Shown here piece by piece: positions 1-9,993 of a DNA stretch of 64,000 bases. This DNA comes from Vibrio sp. qd031. Lineage in GTDB: Bacteria; Pseudomonadota; Gammaproteobacteria; Enterobacterales; Vibrionaceae. How positions within the stretch are numbered: the stretch's first letter is position 1; every line of letters starts with the position of its first letter. The translations under genes were made by a program, and so were the position numbers. The notes under the pieces are model-generated. The model did no database searches. It saw only the letters and a program-made list of their open reading frames with translations, and was not told the origin of the DNA. The DNA is taken from assembly GCF_002100145.1 (NCBI RefSeq), contig NZ_JXQD01000029.1, forward strand, positions 1 through 64,000. The letters run 5' to 3'.

Positions 1-36
1 AGGCGGTCGAAGGTTCGAATCCTTCCGAGCGCGCCA
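1..36 (+). tRNA. tRNA-Arg (ACG), 3' part only
   Basis: The window opens inside a tRNA gene. The anticodon-stem 3' side, variable loop, T arm (GGTTCGAATCC), acceptor 3' strand CGAGCGC, discriminator G and encoded CCA match the two complete tRNA-Arg copies downstream. The 5' part lies outside the window, so the array extends upstream. Confidence 0.93.
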
Positions 37-78
37 TCTTTTCTTTCAGTAAAAATACATCGATAGACAGAATATTGC

Positions 79-155
79 GCGCTCGTAGCTCAGCTGGATA
101 GAGTACCTGGCTACGAACCAGGCGGTCGAAGGTTCGAATCCTTCCGAGCGCGCCA
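79..155 (+). tRNA. tRNA-Arg (ACG)
   Basis: A 77-nt cloverleaf. The acceptor stem GCGCTCG/CGAGCGC is perfect, the D loop carries AGCTGGATAGA, the anticodon loop CTACGAA gives anticodon ACG, and the T arm is GGTTCGAATCC with encoded CCA. Wobble A34 is normally converted to inosine by TadA to read CGU/CGC/CGA. It is the middle copy of a tandem array. Confidence 0.97.
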
Positions 156-195
156 TCTTCCCTTTTACTAGGCACATCGATACACAGAACATTGC

Positions 196-272
196 GCGCT
201 CGTAGCTCAGCTGGATAGAGTACCTGGCTACGAACCAGGCGGTCGAAGGTTCGAATCCTTCCGAGCGCGCCA
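196..272 (+). tRNA. tRNA-Arg (ACG)
   Basis: The last copy of the tandem array and identical to the copy at 79-155 over all 77 nt (acceptor GCGCTCG/CGAGCGC, anticodon ACG, encoded CCA). The spacers before copies 2 and 3 end in similar sequence (ACATCGATA-ACAGAA-ATTGC), which suggests duplication of about 118-nt units. A terminator follows 8 nt later. Confidence 0.97.
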
Positions 273-280
273 TTATTAAG

Positions 281-318
281 AAACCCCGTAATTACACTGA
301 GTAATACGGGGTTTTTTA
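281..318 (+). terminator. intrinsic terminator of tRNA-Arg array
   Basis: AACCCCGTAATTAC pairs with GTAATACGGGGTT (with a small bulge) and is followed by a T run, directly after the last tRNA. Confidence 0.9.
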
Positions 319-638
319 ACATTTCCGCATCATGTTTATATACATCTCTATTACATCCTCCTGTTTTTTCTGCTTTTTTTGACGTGAGTCGATACTAGAT
401 TCGGATTTAGTTGATGGGCCTCATGTTACTTTGCGCTATTTAGTAGTATTTTTTTTAGTCAAAATAGTTAGTTCATAAACTACCTGACGCAATGACCGAG
501 TAAAGTTGTGTTTTTGAAGCTGTTTTCAGAATAGATGACAGATGTTTGACAAGCTTTAAGCAAAAGACATAATCCTAGGTCTGTCGCTGTCTTGCTTGCC
601 AAGCCGCGGAATGTCAGGACGATGAGAAAGGACTCACA
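319..638. other. intergenic region, oadG leader
   Basis: About 320 nt with no supported gene. It is AT-rich and its only clear signals are the oadG promoter (546-573) and the oadG Shine-Dalgarno AAAGGA just before 639. A long T run near 450 has no strong stem before it. Confidence 0.6.
546..573 (+). promoter_or_regulatory. sigma-70 type promoter for oadGAB
   Basis: A perfect -35 TTGACA (546-551) and -10 CATAAT (568-573) are separated by 16 nt. The predicted start near 580 gives a leader of about 58 nt before oadG. It is the only good promoter match in the 320-nt gap. Confidence 0.65.
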
Positions 639-902
639 ATGACAAATATTGGAAGCCAATTAGTGGATGCGGCAACTCTCATGCTTACCGGCATGCTGGT
701 TGTGTTTGTATTCCTCTCCATACTGATTGTATTGGTGCAGCTGCTGTCGAAAATCGCTCCCAAAGAGGAAGTGGTAAGTGCACCCGTAAAACGTAATACC
801 TCCACCAAAGCGAATAATCAAAATAGTTCGGACGTCGATCCGAAAACGGTGGCCGCTATATCTGCAGCTGTACATAAGTACCGTGCAACTTCAGCGAAGT
901 AG
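639..902 (+). CDS. oadG: oxaloacetate decarboxylase gamma subunit
   Basis: An 87-residue subunit of the Na+-translocating oxaloacetate decarboxylase, which links decarboxylation of oxaloacetate to pyruvate with Na+ export at the inner membrane. One hydrophobic segment (about residues 12-36) anchors it. A charged, low-complexity cytoplasmic tail follows. In the family this small subunit joins OadA to OadB and helps bind zinc. The Shine-Dalgarno AAAGGA supports this ATG. It is first in oadG-oadA-oadB, with 24 nt to oadA. The sequence is poorly conserved, so the call rests on size, the membrane segment and gene order. Confidence 0.93.
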   Translation: MTNIGSQLVDAATLMLTGMLVVFVFLSILIVLVQLLSKIAPKEEVVSAPVKRNTSTKANNQNSSDVDPKTVAAISAAVHKYRATSAK

Positions 903-926
903 AACAATTTAAAAGGAGTTAAGCCC

Positions 927-2711
927 ATGTCTAAACCACTTGCTTTAACTGATGTCGTGCTTCGCGATGCTCATCAGTCTTTATTTGCAACCCGCATGCG
1001 TATTGAAGACATGCTACCTATTGCAGCCGAACTCGATAAAGTCGGTTACTGGTCTCTCGAAACTTGGGGAGGCGCAACCTTTGACTCTTGCATTCGCTTT
1101 TTAGGCGAAGATCCTTGGGAGCGCTTACGCGAGCTCAAAAAAGCAATGCCAAATACACCAATGCAGATGCTATTGCGTGGTCAAAACCTATTAGGTTACC
1201 GCCATTATGCTGACGATGTGGTTACAAAATTTGTAGAGCGCGCGCACGGCAACGGTATGGACGTGTTCCGTATTTTTGATGCCATGAATGATGTCCGTAA
1301 CTTCCAAACGGCAGTAAAAGCCGCAGTAGATGTAGGCGCACATGCGCAAGGGACGTTGTCGTATACCACAAGCCCTGTGCACAACGCTGACACTTGGGTC
1401 GATTTGGCTAAACGTTTAGAAGACTTAGGTTGCCACTCGCTGTGTATTAAGGATATGTCTGGTCTGCTACGTCCTTACGAAGCGGAAGAGCTTATTACCC
1501 GTATTAAAGCGTCTTGTGATATCCCGCTTGCGTTGCATTGTCATGCGACCACTGGTCTGTCTACGGCAACAGCCGTTAAAGCCGTTGAAGCTGGTATTGA
1601 TATTCTTGATACTGCAATTTCGTCAATGAGCTGCACGTACGGCCACACGCCAACGGAAACCGTTGTCGCTATGCTGCAAGAGACCGAACGCGACACCAAC
1701 CTCAAGCTTGACCAAATTGAACCTATTGCGGCTTACTTCCGCGAAGTACGTAAGAAATACGCTAAGTGGGAAGGTGCGCTTAAAGGTGTTGATTCTCGAA
1801 TCCTTATTGCTCAAGTTCCGGGCGGCATGTTAACTAACATGGAAGGCCAACTTAAAGAGCAAGGCGCGGCGGATCGCATTGATGAAGTGCTTGAAGAGAT
1901 CCCGCGTGTTCGTGAGGATCTTGGTTTTATTCCACTGGTAACGCCGACGTCTCAAATTGTAGGTACTCAAGCTGTGATCAACGTCTTAACTGGCGAGCGC
2001 TATAAGAGCATCACTAAAGAGACTGCAGGGGTACTAAAAGGCGAATACGGTTCGGCTCCGGCGGCTGTGAACGCCGAGTTGCAAGCGAAAGTGCTAGATG
2101 GAAAAGAAGCCATTACCTGCCGTCCAGCCGATTTGTTAGACGACGAAATGGATGCATTGACCACTGAGCTGCTAGAAAAATCGAAAGCTGAAGGGATCTC
2201 GTTGGCCGAAGACACGGTTGATGATGTTTTGACCTACGCATTGTTCCCTCAAGTAGGCCTTAAGTTCCTTAAAAATCGTCACAACCCAGATGCCTTTGAA
2301 CCGGCTCCAGGTAAAGAGCCTGTAGTTGAAGCCCCCGTTGCGGCTCCTGCTAAAGGTGGTGTTGAAGCCTATTCCGTTAAAGTCGATGGCCAAGTTTACG
2401 ATGTTGAAGTTGGACCTCAAGGCCAAGTGACTTCTGTGGCTGCTGCTAAAGGTGCGTCACAAGCCGCGCCTACAGCACCTGTTGCATCGTCAGCGGCATC
2501 AGAAGACGTTCCTGCGCCATTAGCCGGTAACATCTTTAAAGTGAATGTACAGACCGGAGAGGAAGTGGAAGAGGGTGATGTACTGCTTATCCTTGAAGCC
2601 ATGAAGATGGAAACCGAAGTCCGTGCGTCTCGCGGCGGTGTCGTACAAGACTTACACGTTAAAGAAGGTGATGCTGTGAAAGTAGGCTCACCACTATTAA
2701 GCTTGGAGTAA
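927..2711 (+). CDS. oadA: oxaloacetate decarboxylase alpha subunit (biotin carboxyltransferase)
   Basis: A 594-residue cytoplasmic subunit that transfers CO2 from oxaloacetate to biotin. The N-terminal carboxyltransferase TIM barrel begins [20 protein letters not shown] and includes the metal-site strand [10 protein letters not shown]. Next come a PYC/OADA domain (about 300-460), an Ala/Pro/Val linker (about 470-525) and a C-terminal biotinyl domain with EAMKMET. The biotinylated lysine is about K560. Length matches the family. It has a strong AAGGAG site and is followed 7 nt later by oadB. Pyruvate carboxylase B subunits are related, but neighbouring oadG and oadB settle the assignment. Confidence 0.97.
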   Translation: MSKPLALTDVVLRDAHQSLFATRMRIEDMLPIAAELDKVGYWSLETWGGATFDSCIRFLGEDPWERLRELKKAMPNTPMQMLLRGQNLLGYRHYADDVVTKFVERAHGNGMDVFRIFDAMNDVRNFQTAVKAAVDVGAHAQGTLSYTTSPVHNADTWVDLAKRLEDLGCHSLCIKDMSGLLRPYEAEELITRIKASCDIPLALHCHATTGLSTATAVKAVEAGIDILDTAISSMSCTYGHTPTETVVAMLQETERDTNLKLDQIEPIAAYFREVRKKYAKWEGALKGVDSRILIAQVPGGMLTNMEGQLKEQGAADRIDEVLEEIPRVREDLGFIPLVTPTSQIVGTQAVINVLTGERYKSITKETAGVLKGEYGSAPAAVNAELQAKVLDGKEAITCRPADLLDDEMDALTTELLEKSKAEGISLAEDTVDDVLTYALFPQVGLKFLKNRHNPDAFEPAPGKEPVVEAPVAAPAKGGVEAYSVKVDGQVYDVEVGPQGQVTSVAAAKGASQAAPTAPVASSAASEDVPAPLAGNIFKVNVQTGEEVEEGDVLLILEAMKMETEVRASRGGVVQDLHVKEGDAVKVGSPLLSLE

Positions 2712-2718
2712 TTAGGCA

Positions 2719-3849
2719 ATGGAAGGATTACTGACACTTTGGTCAGAGACAGGGATTGCCAACTTTGAGTTTGGTCAGCTGTGTATGATTGCAGTGGGGT
2801 GTGGGCTGCTATTTTTGGCAATTCGTAAAGGTTTCGAACCTTTGCTGCTATTGCCAATTGGCTTTGGTGCCATTTTAGCCAATATCCCTAATGCAGGCTT
2901 TACAGAGCCTGGTGGTCTGCTGTACTACGTGTACGAAATGGGTATCTCGACAGGTGTATTCCCACTGCTCATTTTTATGGGCGTTGGTGCAATGACTGAT
3001 TTTGGTGCCTTGATCGCTAACCCCAAAACACTGTGGTTAGGCGCAGCGGCTCAGTTTGGTATTTTCGCCACATTATTTGGCGCAATCTTGCTGAACTTCA
3101 TACCTGGGATGGAATTTTCGATGCAAGACGCATCGTCAATCGCCATCATAGGTGGTGCCGATGGCCCCACTGCCATATTCTTAGCCAGTAAGTTGTCACC
3201 TGATTTGCTCGGAGCTATTGCGGTTGCCGCATACAGCTACATGGCACTGGTTCCTATTATTCAGCCACCTATTATGAAGGCGCTGACTAATCCAGAAGAG
3301 CGTAAAATCAAGATGGCTCAGCTGCGTCATGTTGGTAAGTTCGAGAAAATCATGTTCCCGCTTGTGGTGTTGGTGATGACTATCTTGTTCTTACCGTCAG
3401 CGACGCCACTGGTCGGTATGTTCTGTTTGGGCAACCTTATGCGTGAAGCCGGCGTAGTTGATCGTCTATCAAAGACTGCGCAAAACGAGTTAATCAACAT
3501 AGTGACCATCTTCTTGGGGCTAGGTGTTGGTTCTAAACTTCAAGCTGACAAGTTCCTTAACGTTGAAACTTTGGGTATTTTGGGCTTAGGTGCGGTGGCA
3601 TTCTCTATTGGTACTGCTACGGGTGTTCTTATGGCTAAACTACTGAATAAGTACACCAAAGAAGACATCAACCCACTGATCGGCGCGGCTGGAGTTTCCG
3701 CTGTACCGATGGCGGCGCGCGTTGTAAACAAAGTTGGGCTGGAAGCAAACAACCAAAACTTCTTGTTGATGCACGCTATGGGACCTAACGTTGCTGGGGT
3801 ATTAGGGTCAGCGGTTGCTGCTGGTATCTTGTTGGCAATCGTGGGCTAA
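2719..3849 (+). CDS. oadB: oxaloacetate decarboxylase beta subunit, Na+ pump
   Basis: A 376-residue polytopic inner-membrane protein of the OadB/MmdB/GcdB family. It decarboxylates carboxybiotin on OadA and exports Na+. Many hydrophobic segments run throughout. The conserved stretch [17 protein letters not shown] (about residues 141-157) contains the Asp of the Na+/proton path, and [14 protein letters not shown] lies near the C-terminus. It lacks the longer N-terminus of some enterobacterial homologues, which is usual in shorter members. It ends the operon and is followed by a terminator. Confidence 0.96.
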   Translation: MEGLLTLWSETGIANFEFGQLCMIAVGCGLLFLAIRKGFEPLLLLPIGFGAILANIPNAGFTEPGGLLYYVYEMGISTGVFPLLIFMGVGAMTDFGALIANPKTLWLGAAAQFGIFATLFGAILLNFIPGMEFSMQDASSIAIIGGADGPTAIFLASKLSPDLLGAIAVAAYSYMALVPIIQPPIMKALTNPEERKIKMAQLRHVGKFEKIMFPLVVLVMTILFLPSATPLVGMFCLGNLMREAGVVDRLSKTAQNELINIVTIFLGLGVGSKLQADKFLNVETLGILGLGAVAFSIGTATGVLMAKLLNKYTKEDINPLIGAAGVSAVPMAARVVNKVGLEANNQNFLLMHAMGPNVAGVLGSAVAAGILLAIVG

Positions 3850-3906
3850 TACTGACACTACACTGATTGTTGAGTTAGTGTGTTGTATTAAAATGGTTTA
3901 TAGTCA

Positions 3907-3936
3907 AAGAGGCGCATTTATGCGCCTCTTTTTTGT
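3907..3936 (+). terminator. intrinsic terminator after oadB
   Basis: AAGAGGCGCA and TGCGCCTCTT form a perfect 10-bp stem around TTTA, followed by TTTTGTTT. Confidence 0.92.
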
Positions 3937-3960
3937 TTAGCCAATATGGAGCTCGATGCT

Positions 3961-4920
3961 ATGCCAACCTCTTTTAAAGTCGTCATTCCCCAGTTTGGGC
4001 CAGCGGAAACCTTAGAAATTGTTGAAGCGGAACTCGCAGCGCCAGCTGACAATGAGGTGCAGGTTGAAGGTATGTTTGCATCGATTAATCCTATCGATGT
4101 GAAAACCCGAGCCGGTCTTGGATGGGCTGCACAAAGCAACAAAGATAATTTACCTTGGACGCCAGGTTACGATCTTGTCGGCAAAGTCTTGGCTGTCGGT
4201 GACTCTGTATCAGGTTTTACCATTGGCGATCATGTTGTCGGATTCATCGGGTTTCCTCTTGAAGCGGGCGCTTATGCTCAGCGACTTAATGTGGTGAGCC
4301 AAGAGCTTCTAAAAGTGCCTAACTCGATTACATTCGAAGCTGCAGCAGCACTACCATTAGCCGGATTAACGGCGATGCAGGCGGTTCAAAAAGCCTGCAT
4401 TGAACCAGACCAATCGGTATTGATTCTAGGTGGAGCAGGAGGCGTAGGACATATTGCCGTTCAATTGGCTGTAGCAACAGGTGCCGATGTGTATACAACC
4501 TGTGGCGCAACAAATTTAGATTACATGGCAACACTCGGTGCGACCGCGATAAACTATCATGTCGCCCCTGCATCCGAGCAGTTACAGGGGGTTGACGTGC
4601 TGATTGATCTGATTGGTGGCGACGTCGCACTTGATGCAATGAAATGCCTAAAGTCAGGCTCGAGAGTCATTACCATACCAACCATCACTGCCGATAAAAT
4701 TAAGGCTGAAGCTGAAAACATAGGCGTAACCGCTGAAGGCATGCTTGTTGAGCCAAATACAGAACAATTAACCACATTGCTTAATATGGTGGGTGACGGC
4801 TCATTAAAAATTGATATTCAGACGGTCTTTCCGATGGCCGATGTCGTCAAGGCGCACCAGCAAGTCGAAACGGGTCATACACGTGGAAAAGTATTACTAG
4901 ATCTTAGTCTTAGTCACTAG
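3961..4920 (+). CDS. NADP-dependent zinc-free alcohol dehydrogenase/quinone oxidoreductase (MDR family)
   Basis: A 319-residue medium-chain dehydrogenase/reductase. It has an N-terminal GroES-like domain (SINPIDVKTRAG; PGYDLVGKVLAVG) and a Rossmann nucleotide-binding motif (VLILGGAGGVGHIAVQLA, about residues 154-171). No structural or catalytic zinc cysteines are visible, which favours the quinone-oxidoreductase/enoyl-reductase branch acting on enones or quinones with NAD(P)H; the substrate is unknown. An in-frame ATG at 3946 is possible, but GGAG at 3948-3951 sits 9 nt before the ATG at 3961, so that start was chosen. Its stop overlaps the GTG start of the next gene by one base. Confidence 0.85.
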   Translation: MPTSFKVVIPQFGPAETLEIVEAELAAPADNEVQVEGMFASINPIDVKTRAGLGWAAQSNKDNLPWTPGYDLVGKVLAVGDSVSGFTIGDHVVGFIGFPLEAGAYAQRLNVVSQELLKVPNSITFEAAAALPLAGLTAMQAVQKACIEPDQSVLILGGAGGVGHIAVQLAVATGADVYTTCGATNLDYMATLGATAINYHVAPASEQLQGVDVLIDLIGGDVALDAMKCLKSGSRVITIPTITADKIKAEAENIGVTAEGMLVEPNTEQLTTLLNMVGDGSLKIDIQTVFPMADVVKAHQQVETGHTRGKVLLDLSLSH

Positions 4921-5369
4921 TGGACACGATATTTTCATGGATCGCTGAATGGTTTGCAGGATCTCCATTACTGATACTCTTTTGGACAGGTTTTTTAAGC
5001 GCCACGTTATTACCCGGTGGTTCTGAGGCCGCTCTATTGGTTGCGCTTAACCAAGCCTCAGAGCCATTGGTGGCCATTTTACTTGCTGCAACCCTAGGTA
5101 ATACGCTTGGTGGATTAACCAACTATTGGATTGGATTGTGGCTACCAAATCGAACTAGTCGCCAAAAAAACAGTCAAAAGGCTATACACTATATAGAGCG
5201 CTACGGCGTGTTTGCTTTACTTTTTAGCTGGTTGCCGGTTATTGGTGACCCACTTTGCCTTGCTGCAGGGTGGTTACGGCTAAAGTTTATACCCTGTGTG
5301 ATCGCCATTGCCTTAGGTAAAGCCCTACGGTACGCAACGATGGCCGCACTGTACTATGGGTTTTTTTGA
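4920..5369 (+). CDS. yqaA: YqaA family inner-membrane protein (DedA/SNARE-associated superfamily)
   Basis: A 149-residue membrane protein of the DedA-like (VTT) superfamily. It shows LLPGGSEAALLVAL near the N-terminus, a G/N-rich turn GNTLGGLTNYWIG and a central WLPVIGDPLCLAAGWLR segment typical of YqaA. The exact substrate is not established; DedA relatives act in lipid handling and envelope homeostasis. The start is GTG at 4920, sharing its G with the preceding TAG, and no better in-frame ATG exists. The M16 protease starts 9 nt downstream. The yqaA-gshA-luxS neighbourhood also occurs in E. coli, supporting the name. Confidence 0.88.
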   Translation: MDTIFSWIAEWFAGSPLLILFWTGFLSATLLPGGSEAALLVALNQASEPLVAILLAATLGNTLGGLTNYWIGLWLPNRTSRQKNSQKAIHYIERYGVFALLFSWLPVIGDPLCLAAGWLRLKFIPCVIAIALGKALRYATMAALYYGFF

Positions 5370-5378
5370 GGGGAAAAG

Positions 5379-8255
5379 ATGCAAAATAATTGGCTAAACA
5401 AACTGGCCACAAGTGTGACCATGCTTGGGTTGGGTGCGATCTTGGTCGGATGCAGCAATCCGTCTTCTCAAGCACCTGTTGAACAACAAAAGCTAGGCTA
5501 CACATTGGTTGAGCAAGCAGAGAAACAACCCAATGCTGCCTCAATTGCCTACTCCAAATATGTTCTCGACAACGGTTTAACTGTCATTTTAACCCCTGAT
5601 GACTCCGATCCATTGGTGCACGTCGATGTGACTTACCACGTGGGGTCGGCTCGTGAAGAGGTAGGGAAATCAGGTTTTGCTCATTTCTTTGAGCATATGA
5701 TGTTCCAAGGCTCTAAGCATGTAGGCGATCAAGAACATTTTAAAATCATTACCGAAGCTGGTGGTGATTTAAACGGCACCACCAACCGCGATCGAACAAA
5801 TTACTACCAAACGGTTCCGTCTAACCAACTGGAAAAAGTGTTGTGGATGGAATCAGACCGAATGGGCTTTCTACTAGAAGCGGTCTCTCAGCGTAAATTT
5901 GAAATCCAGCGAGACACTGTTAAGAATGAGCGTGCGCAAAACTATGACAATCGCCCGTACGGCCTCACATGGGAAAAACTGGGCGAAGCGATGTACCCAG
6001 AAGGACACCCTTACTCGTGGCAAACCATCGGTTACGTTAAAGACTTAGATCGCGTCGATGTCAATGACCTTAAAGCGTTTTTTCTTCGCTGGTATGGCCC
6101 CAATAACGCCGTATTGACTATTGGTGGCGACATTGATGAACAGCAAACGATGGAATGGGTAAGTCAGTATTTTGGATCGATTCCAGAGGGGCCTCCGGTC
6201 GAGTCTGCACCAAAACAGCCCGCTGTACTGCCTGAAGACCGATTTGTGACTTTAGAAGATCGTATCCGCCAACCGATGATGGTTATGGGGTGGCCTACCT
6301 CTTACCGCGGTGCTGACGATCAACGCTCGCTAGAAGCATTGGCTACAATAGTAGGCAATGGCCGAAACAGTATCTTGTATCAACAGTTGGTGAAAACCCA
6401 AAAAGCATTGAGTGCAGCGGCGTACAGTAATTGCTCTGAACTCGCTTGCAACTTCTATGTGGTGGTGATGGTCAATTCTGGCGAAGAAGCTAACCTAGGG
6501 CCTATTTATGATCAAGTGTCTGACATTATGGAGAACTTTACCTTAGATCAAGTAGAGCAAAGCCAACTAGACCAAATCGCCGGCTCAGCGAAAGCCAGCG
6601 CTATATTCTCGCTGCAAAGTGTGTCGGGGAAAGTCTCTATGCTTGCCTCAAACGAAACGTTTTACGGGCAGCCAGATAGATTGCAATCGAACTTAGCAGC
6701 GATTAATGCCGTTGATCAAGCGTCTGTGTATCAAAGCTATCTTACTTACATCAAAGACAAGCCGCGAGTGACGCTAAGCGTAGTGCCTAAAGGAGAAAGT
6801 CAGTTGGCGGCCAGGCCGGCCAATTTTGTGACACCGGAACGCACATTACCTGAATACCAAAAGGTGTCGGAAGATCAGCTTGATCTTCGAACCGCGGTGG
6901 ATGATTTTGATCGCAGCATGATGCCGCAAGCGGGCACCGCTGTTAGCGTAACCTTACCAAAACTGTATCAGTTCCACACCAGCAACGACGTGGAGGTGCT
7001 GGGCACCGTTTCAAGTGAAACACCCACAGTGCTGTTCCAATTACGTATGCCTGCAGGTAATCGTTATGCAGCAATTGGAAAAGAAGGTACTGCAGGCTTA
7101 ACGGCATCAATGATGAGTGAAGGAACTCAATTGCGAGACAGTGAAGAGATACAAGCGCAACTCGATGGGTTGGGGAGTAGTGTGTCGATTCGCTCTGGGG
7201 AATACACCACCAGCATCACAGTGTCGAGTTTGAGTGAGCATTTTGAAGAAACCCTAGATGTTGTTGAAGAGGTGCTCTTTAAACCTGCATTTAGTGAATC
7301 AGATTTTGCCCGTATCAAACAGCAAGCACTAGAAGGTTTGGTGTATGAACATCAAACACCTTCATGGTTGGCCTCTCAAGCAACTCGGCAAGTGGCGTTT
7401 GGCGATTCCTTTTACGCGCGCAGCAGTGACGGTACTAGCGAGTCTGTCGCGTCTTTAACCTTGAATGATGTGAAACAGTTCTATGCACAGCACTACTCAC
7501 CCCACGGTGCTCAGGTACTGGTTGTCGGTGATATCAGTGAACGGGAGTTAAAGAAACAGCTGCAACGATTTGAACGTTGGGAAGGGGAAACCGCGCCAAT
7601 TTTACGTCGCAAAACTATCGACCCGCCAACAGGACAATCTATCTATGTGGTCGATAAGCCGCGAGCTCCTCAAACCATTGTAAGGCTAGTGCGAAATGGC
7701 ATGCCGTTTGACGCTACAGGTGAGCTTTACCTATCGCAATTGGCTAACTTTAATTTGGCGGGTAATTTCAACAGCCGCATAAATCAAAACCTGAGAGAAG
7801 ACAAAGGTTACACCTATGGTGCCAGCGGCTACTTTGCAAGTAATCGTGAAGTGGGCATTGTAGTGTTTAACGCACAAGTACGAGCTGATTCGACGGTGGA
7901 CTCGATTAACGAGATGCTGTTAGAGCTAGAGCAATATTCGAGTCAAGGTATGACCGATGAAGAGCTAAACTTTATGCGCATGGCGGTAGGGCAACAAGAC
8001 GCTCTAAAATATGAGACTCCGGGGCAGAAAGCACAGCTTTTAAGTAGTATACTCACCTACAGCCTTGATTATGATTACTTAAATACAAGAAATCGTATTG
8101 CCGCAACCGTCGATAAACAGACGCTCGATGAGATGGCTGCAAAATGGTTTAACCCCGACGACTATCAAATTGTCGTTGTCGGGGATGCAGAATCATTGAT
8201 CCCACAGCTCAAGGCGTTAAATATTCCGCTACAGCAACTTGAAATTGCACCATAG
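5379..8255 (+). CDS. M16 family zinc metallopeptidase, predicted lipoprotein
   Basis: A 958-residue pitrilysin/insulinase-family protease made of two M16 pairs. A lipoprotein signal peptide ends in LVGC (Cys25), so the protein should be lipid-anchored in the envelope. The inverted zinc motif HFFEH lies in the first domain and a third zinc ligand is likely the Glu of KNERAQNYDNRPYG. The second half lacks HxxEH, as in the family, where it forms the other shell of the chamber. The downstream R-x-x-x-x-Y type element appears as YTYGASGYF. Substrates are unknown; relatives degrade peptides. GAGGGG supports the ATG. It is co-directional with yqaA and followed by a terminator. Confidence 0.93.
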   Translation: MQNNWLNKLATSVTMLGLGAILVGCSNPSSQAPVEQQKLGYTLVEQAEKQPNAASIAYSKYVLDNGLTVILTPDDSDPLVHVDVTYHVGSAREEVGKSGFAHFFEHMMFQGSKHVGDQEHFKIITEAGGDLNGTTNRDRTNYYQTVPSNQLEKVLWMESDRMGFLLEAVSQRKFEIQRDTVKNERAQNYDNRPYGLTWEKLGEAMYPEGHPYSWQTIGYVKDLDRVDVNDLKAFFLRWYGPNNAVLTIGGDIDEQQTMEWVSQYFGSIPEGPPVESAPKQPAVLPEDRFVTLEDRIRQPMMVMGWPTSYRGADDQRSLEALATIVGNGRNSILYQQLVKTQKALSAAAYSNCSELACNFYVVVMVNSGEEANLGPIYDQVSDIMENFTLDQVEQSQLDQIAGSAKASAIFSLQSVSGKVSMLASNETFYGQPDRLQSNLAAINAVDQASVYQSYLTYIKDKPRVTLSVVPKGESQLAARPANFVTPERTLPEYQKVSEDQLDLRTAVDDFDRSMMPQAGTAVSVTLPKLYQFHTSNDVEVLGTVSSETPTVLFQLRMPAGNRYAAIGKEGTAGLTASMMSEGTQLRDSEEIQAQLDGLGSSVSIRSGEYTTSITVSSLSEHFEETLDVVEEVLFKPAFSESDFARIKQQALEGLVYEHQTPSWLASQATRQVAFGDSFYARSSDGTSESVASLTLNDVKQFYAQHYSPHGAQVLVVGDISERELKKQLQRFERWEGETAPILRRKTIDPPTGQSIYVVDKPRAPQTIVRLVRNGMPFDATGELYLSQLANFNLAGNFNSRINQNLREDKGYTYGASGYFASNREVGIVVFNAQVRADSTVDSINEMLLELEQYSSQGMTDEELNFMRMAVGQQDALKYETPGQKAQLLSSILTYSLDYDYLNTRNRIAATVDKQTLDEMAAKWFNPDDYQIVVVGDAESLIPQLKALNIPLQQLEIAP

Positions 8256-8266
8256 CGAACATATAC

Positions 8267-8297
8267 AAAGGGGATGGGAAAATCCCCTTTGTTTTTT
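8267..8297 (+). terminator. intrinsic terminator after M16 protease gene
   Basis: AAAGGGGAT and ATCCCCTTT form a 9-bp stem around a short G/A loop, followed by GTTTTTT. Confidence 0.9.
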
Positions 8298-8361
8298 AGT
8301 GCCACACATTTTCGCAGTGGGTGAAGTGGGGATGGCGCATTTAAGGTAAGTGGTTACTGTT

Positions 8362-9930
8362 TTGACTGATTTTTCAACGCGGCTTCGTCGAGTAGCACGC
8401 AACAAGGACGCCTTTTTACACATAGGGCGCGGGGTAGAGCGTGAAACACTTCGCTATCAAGGTGATTGGAGCTTAGCCACTTCGCCACATCCAAAAGCCT
8501 TAGGTTCGGCGCTTACGCACCAATGGATCACTACCGATTATTCTGAATCGCTACTGGAATTTATAACGCCTGTTTCGTATGACGTGAATGAGCTTCTAGA
8601 TCAATTAACCGATATTCACCATTTCACTCAAGCTCAACTGGGTGACGAAAAAATGTGGCCGATGTCGATGCCTTGCTACGTAGGTGCAGAAACCGATATT
8701 AATCTGGCGCAGTACGGACAGTCGAATAGCGGCAAAATGAAAACGCTATACCGTGAAGGTCTGCGTAACCGCTACGGCAGTTTGATGCAGATTATCTCGG
8801 GTGTGCATTTCAACTTTTCGTTCCCTCAAGCGTTTTGGGACCAACTGTATGGTGAGCAAGACGCGCAGCAAAGGCAAGATTCCCAATCTGACGCATACTT
8901 TGGCGTGATCAGAAATTACTACCGTTTTGGATGGTTGATCCCGTTCTTATTTGGTGCGTCTCCAGCAATCTGCTCGTCGTTTTTAAATGGTCGTGAAACC
9001 GACTTAGAATTTGAAGATCTAAATGGCACACTCTACTTGCCCAAGGCAACGTCTTTGCGATTAAGCGATCTTGGTTACACCAACAGTGAGCAAAGCTCTT
9101 TGAATATTGGCTTTAACTCACTAGACCACTACTTGGACGGATTGAACTCGGCCATTCGTGCGCCTTCTGAGAAATTTGCCAAACTCGGTGTTAAAGTCGA
9201 TGGTGAGTACAAGCAGTTAAACAGTAATGTCCTGCAAATCGAAAACGAACTGTATGCACCCATCCGTCCTAAACGCGTAGCACGACACGGTGAAAAGCCA
9301 TCAGAAGCGCTTGGTCGTGAAGGAGTCGAGTATATTGAAGTTCGCTCTCTTGACGTTAACCCTTACAGCTCAATCGGTATCAAAAAAGAACAGATTTTGT
9401 TTTTGGATATATTCTTAACTTGGTGTGCACTAAGCGATTCGGCACCTATGGACGATTGCGAGATCCATTGCTGGCGTGAGAACTGGAACTCGGTAATTGA
9501 AAAAGGTCGTGAAAAAGGCCTCATGCTGACGATTGGTTGTGAAGGCGAAAAGTTGTCACTTCAAGAGTGGGCCAAACGCATATTTGTTGACTTTAAAGTC
9601 ATCGCTAATGAGATGGATAACGCCAAAGGAGGTCACTTCTATAAAGAAGCGATCTCTAAATTTGAAACCTGGATAGACGATCCCGAGTTGACCATATCGG
9701 GTCAACTGCTTCGCGATATCAAGCTTAGTGGCGGTCAAACGACCGTGGGTTCACTATTGGGTGAAGAGTATGCAAACTCTTATGCTAAACGAGAATTTAG
9801 GGTTTATAGTAACTGCACGTTTGAGCATGAACGAAAAGACTCTGAACTCAAACAGAAAAATATTGAAGCGGCGGATGACAAGGACTTTGATACCTTCCTC
9901 GCCGACTATTTTGATTACTTAAATCAATAG
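8362..9930 (+). CDS. gshA: glutamate-cysteine ligase
   Basis: A 522-residue cytoplasmic enzyme that makes gamma-glutamylcysteine from Glu, Cys and ATP, the first step of glutathione synthesis. The conserved [43 protein letters not shown] and [16 protein letters not shown] segments identify the gammaproteobacterial GshA family. No ATG is available near the start. GTG at 8350 would give 526 residues, while TTG at 8362 (MTDFSTRL) gives the usual family length and N-terminus; I prefer TTG but the choice is uncertain. luxS follows after 63 nt, as in many relatives. Confidence 0.96.
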   Translation: MTDFSTRLRRVARNKDAFLHIGRGVERETLRYQGDWSLATSPHPKALGSALTHQWITTDYSESLLEFITPVSYDVNELLDQLTDIHHFTQAQLGDEKMWPMSMPCYVGAETDINLAQYGQSNSGKMKTLYREGLRNRYGSLMQIISGVHFNFSFPQAFWDQLYGEQDAQQRQDSQSDAYFGVIRNYYRFGWLIPFLFGASPAICSSFLNGRETDLEFEDLNGTLYLPKATSLRLSDLGYTNSEQSSLNIGFNSLDHYLDGLNSAIRAPSEKFAKLGVKVDGEYKQLNSNVLQIENELYAPIRPKRVARHGEKPSEALGREGVEYIEVRSLDVNPYSSIGIKKEQILFLDIFLTWCALSDSAPMDDCEIHCWRENWNSVIEKGREKGLMLTIGCEGEKLSLQEWAKRIFVDFKVIANEMDNAKGGHFYKEAISKFETWIDDPELTISGQLLRDIKLSGGQTTVGSLLGEEYANSYAKREFRVYSNCTFEHERKDSELKQKNIEAADDKDFDTFLADYFDYLNQ

Positions 9931-9958
9931 ACTTAATAAACAGATTTGAATCGAAAAC

Positions 9959-9976
9959 GTTGCCCAGAAGGGTAAC
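9959..9976 (+). promoter_or_regulatory. small hairpin in the gshA-luxS gap, just before the luxS Shine-Dalgarno
   Basis: GTTGCCC and GGGTAAC can pair (one G-T pair) around AGAA. It ends 4 nt before the luxS ribosome-binding sequence AGGAG at 9981. It lacks a T run, so it is more likely a leader or processing structure than a terminator. Confidence 0.4.
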
Positions 9977-9993
9977 CTAAAGGAGAGAAAGTC

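Noticed and set aside
46..273. Minus-strand reading frame with a duplicated peptide containing ARSEGFEPSTAWF
   Set aside because: It is the antisense of the tandem tRNA-Arg genes; the repeated peptide reflects the repeated tRNAs, a common annotation artefact.
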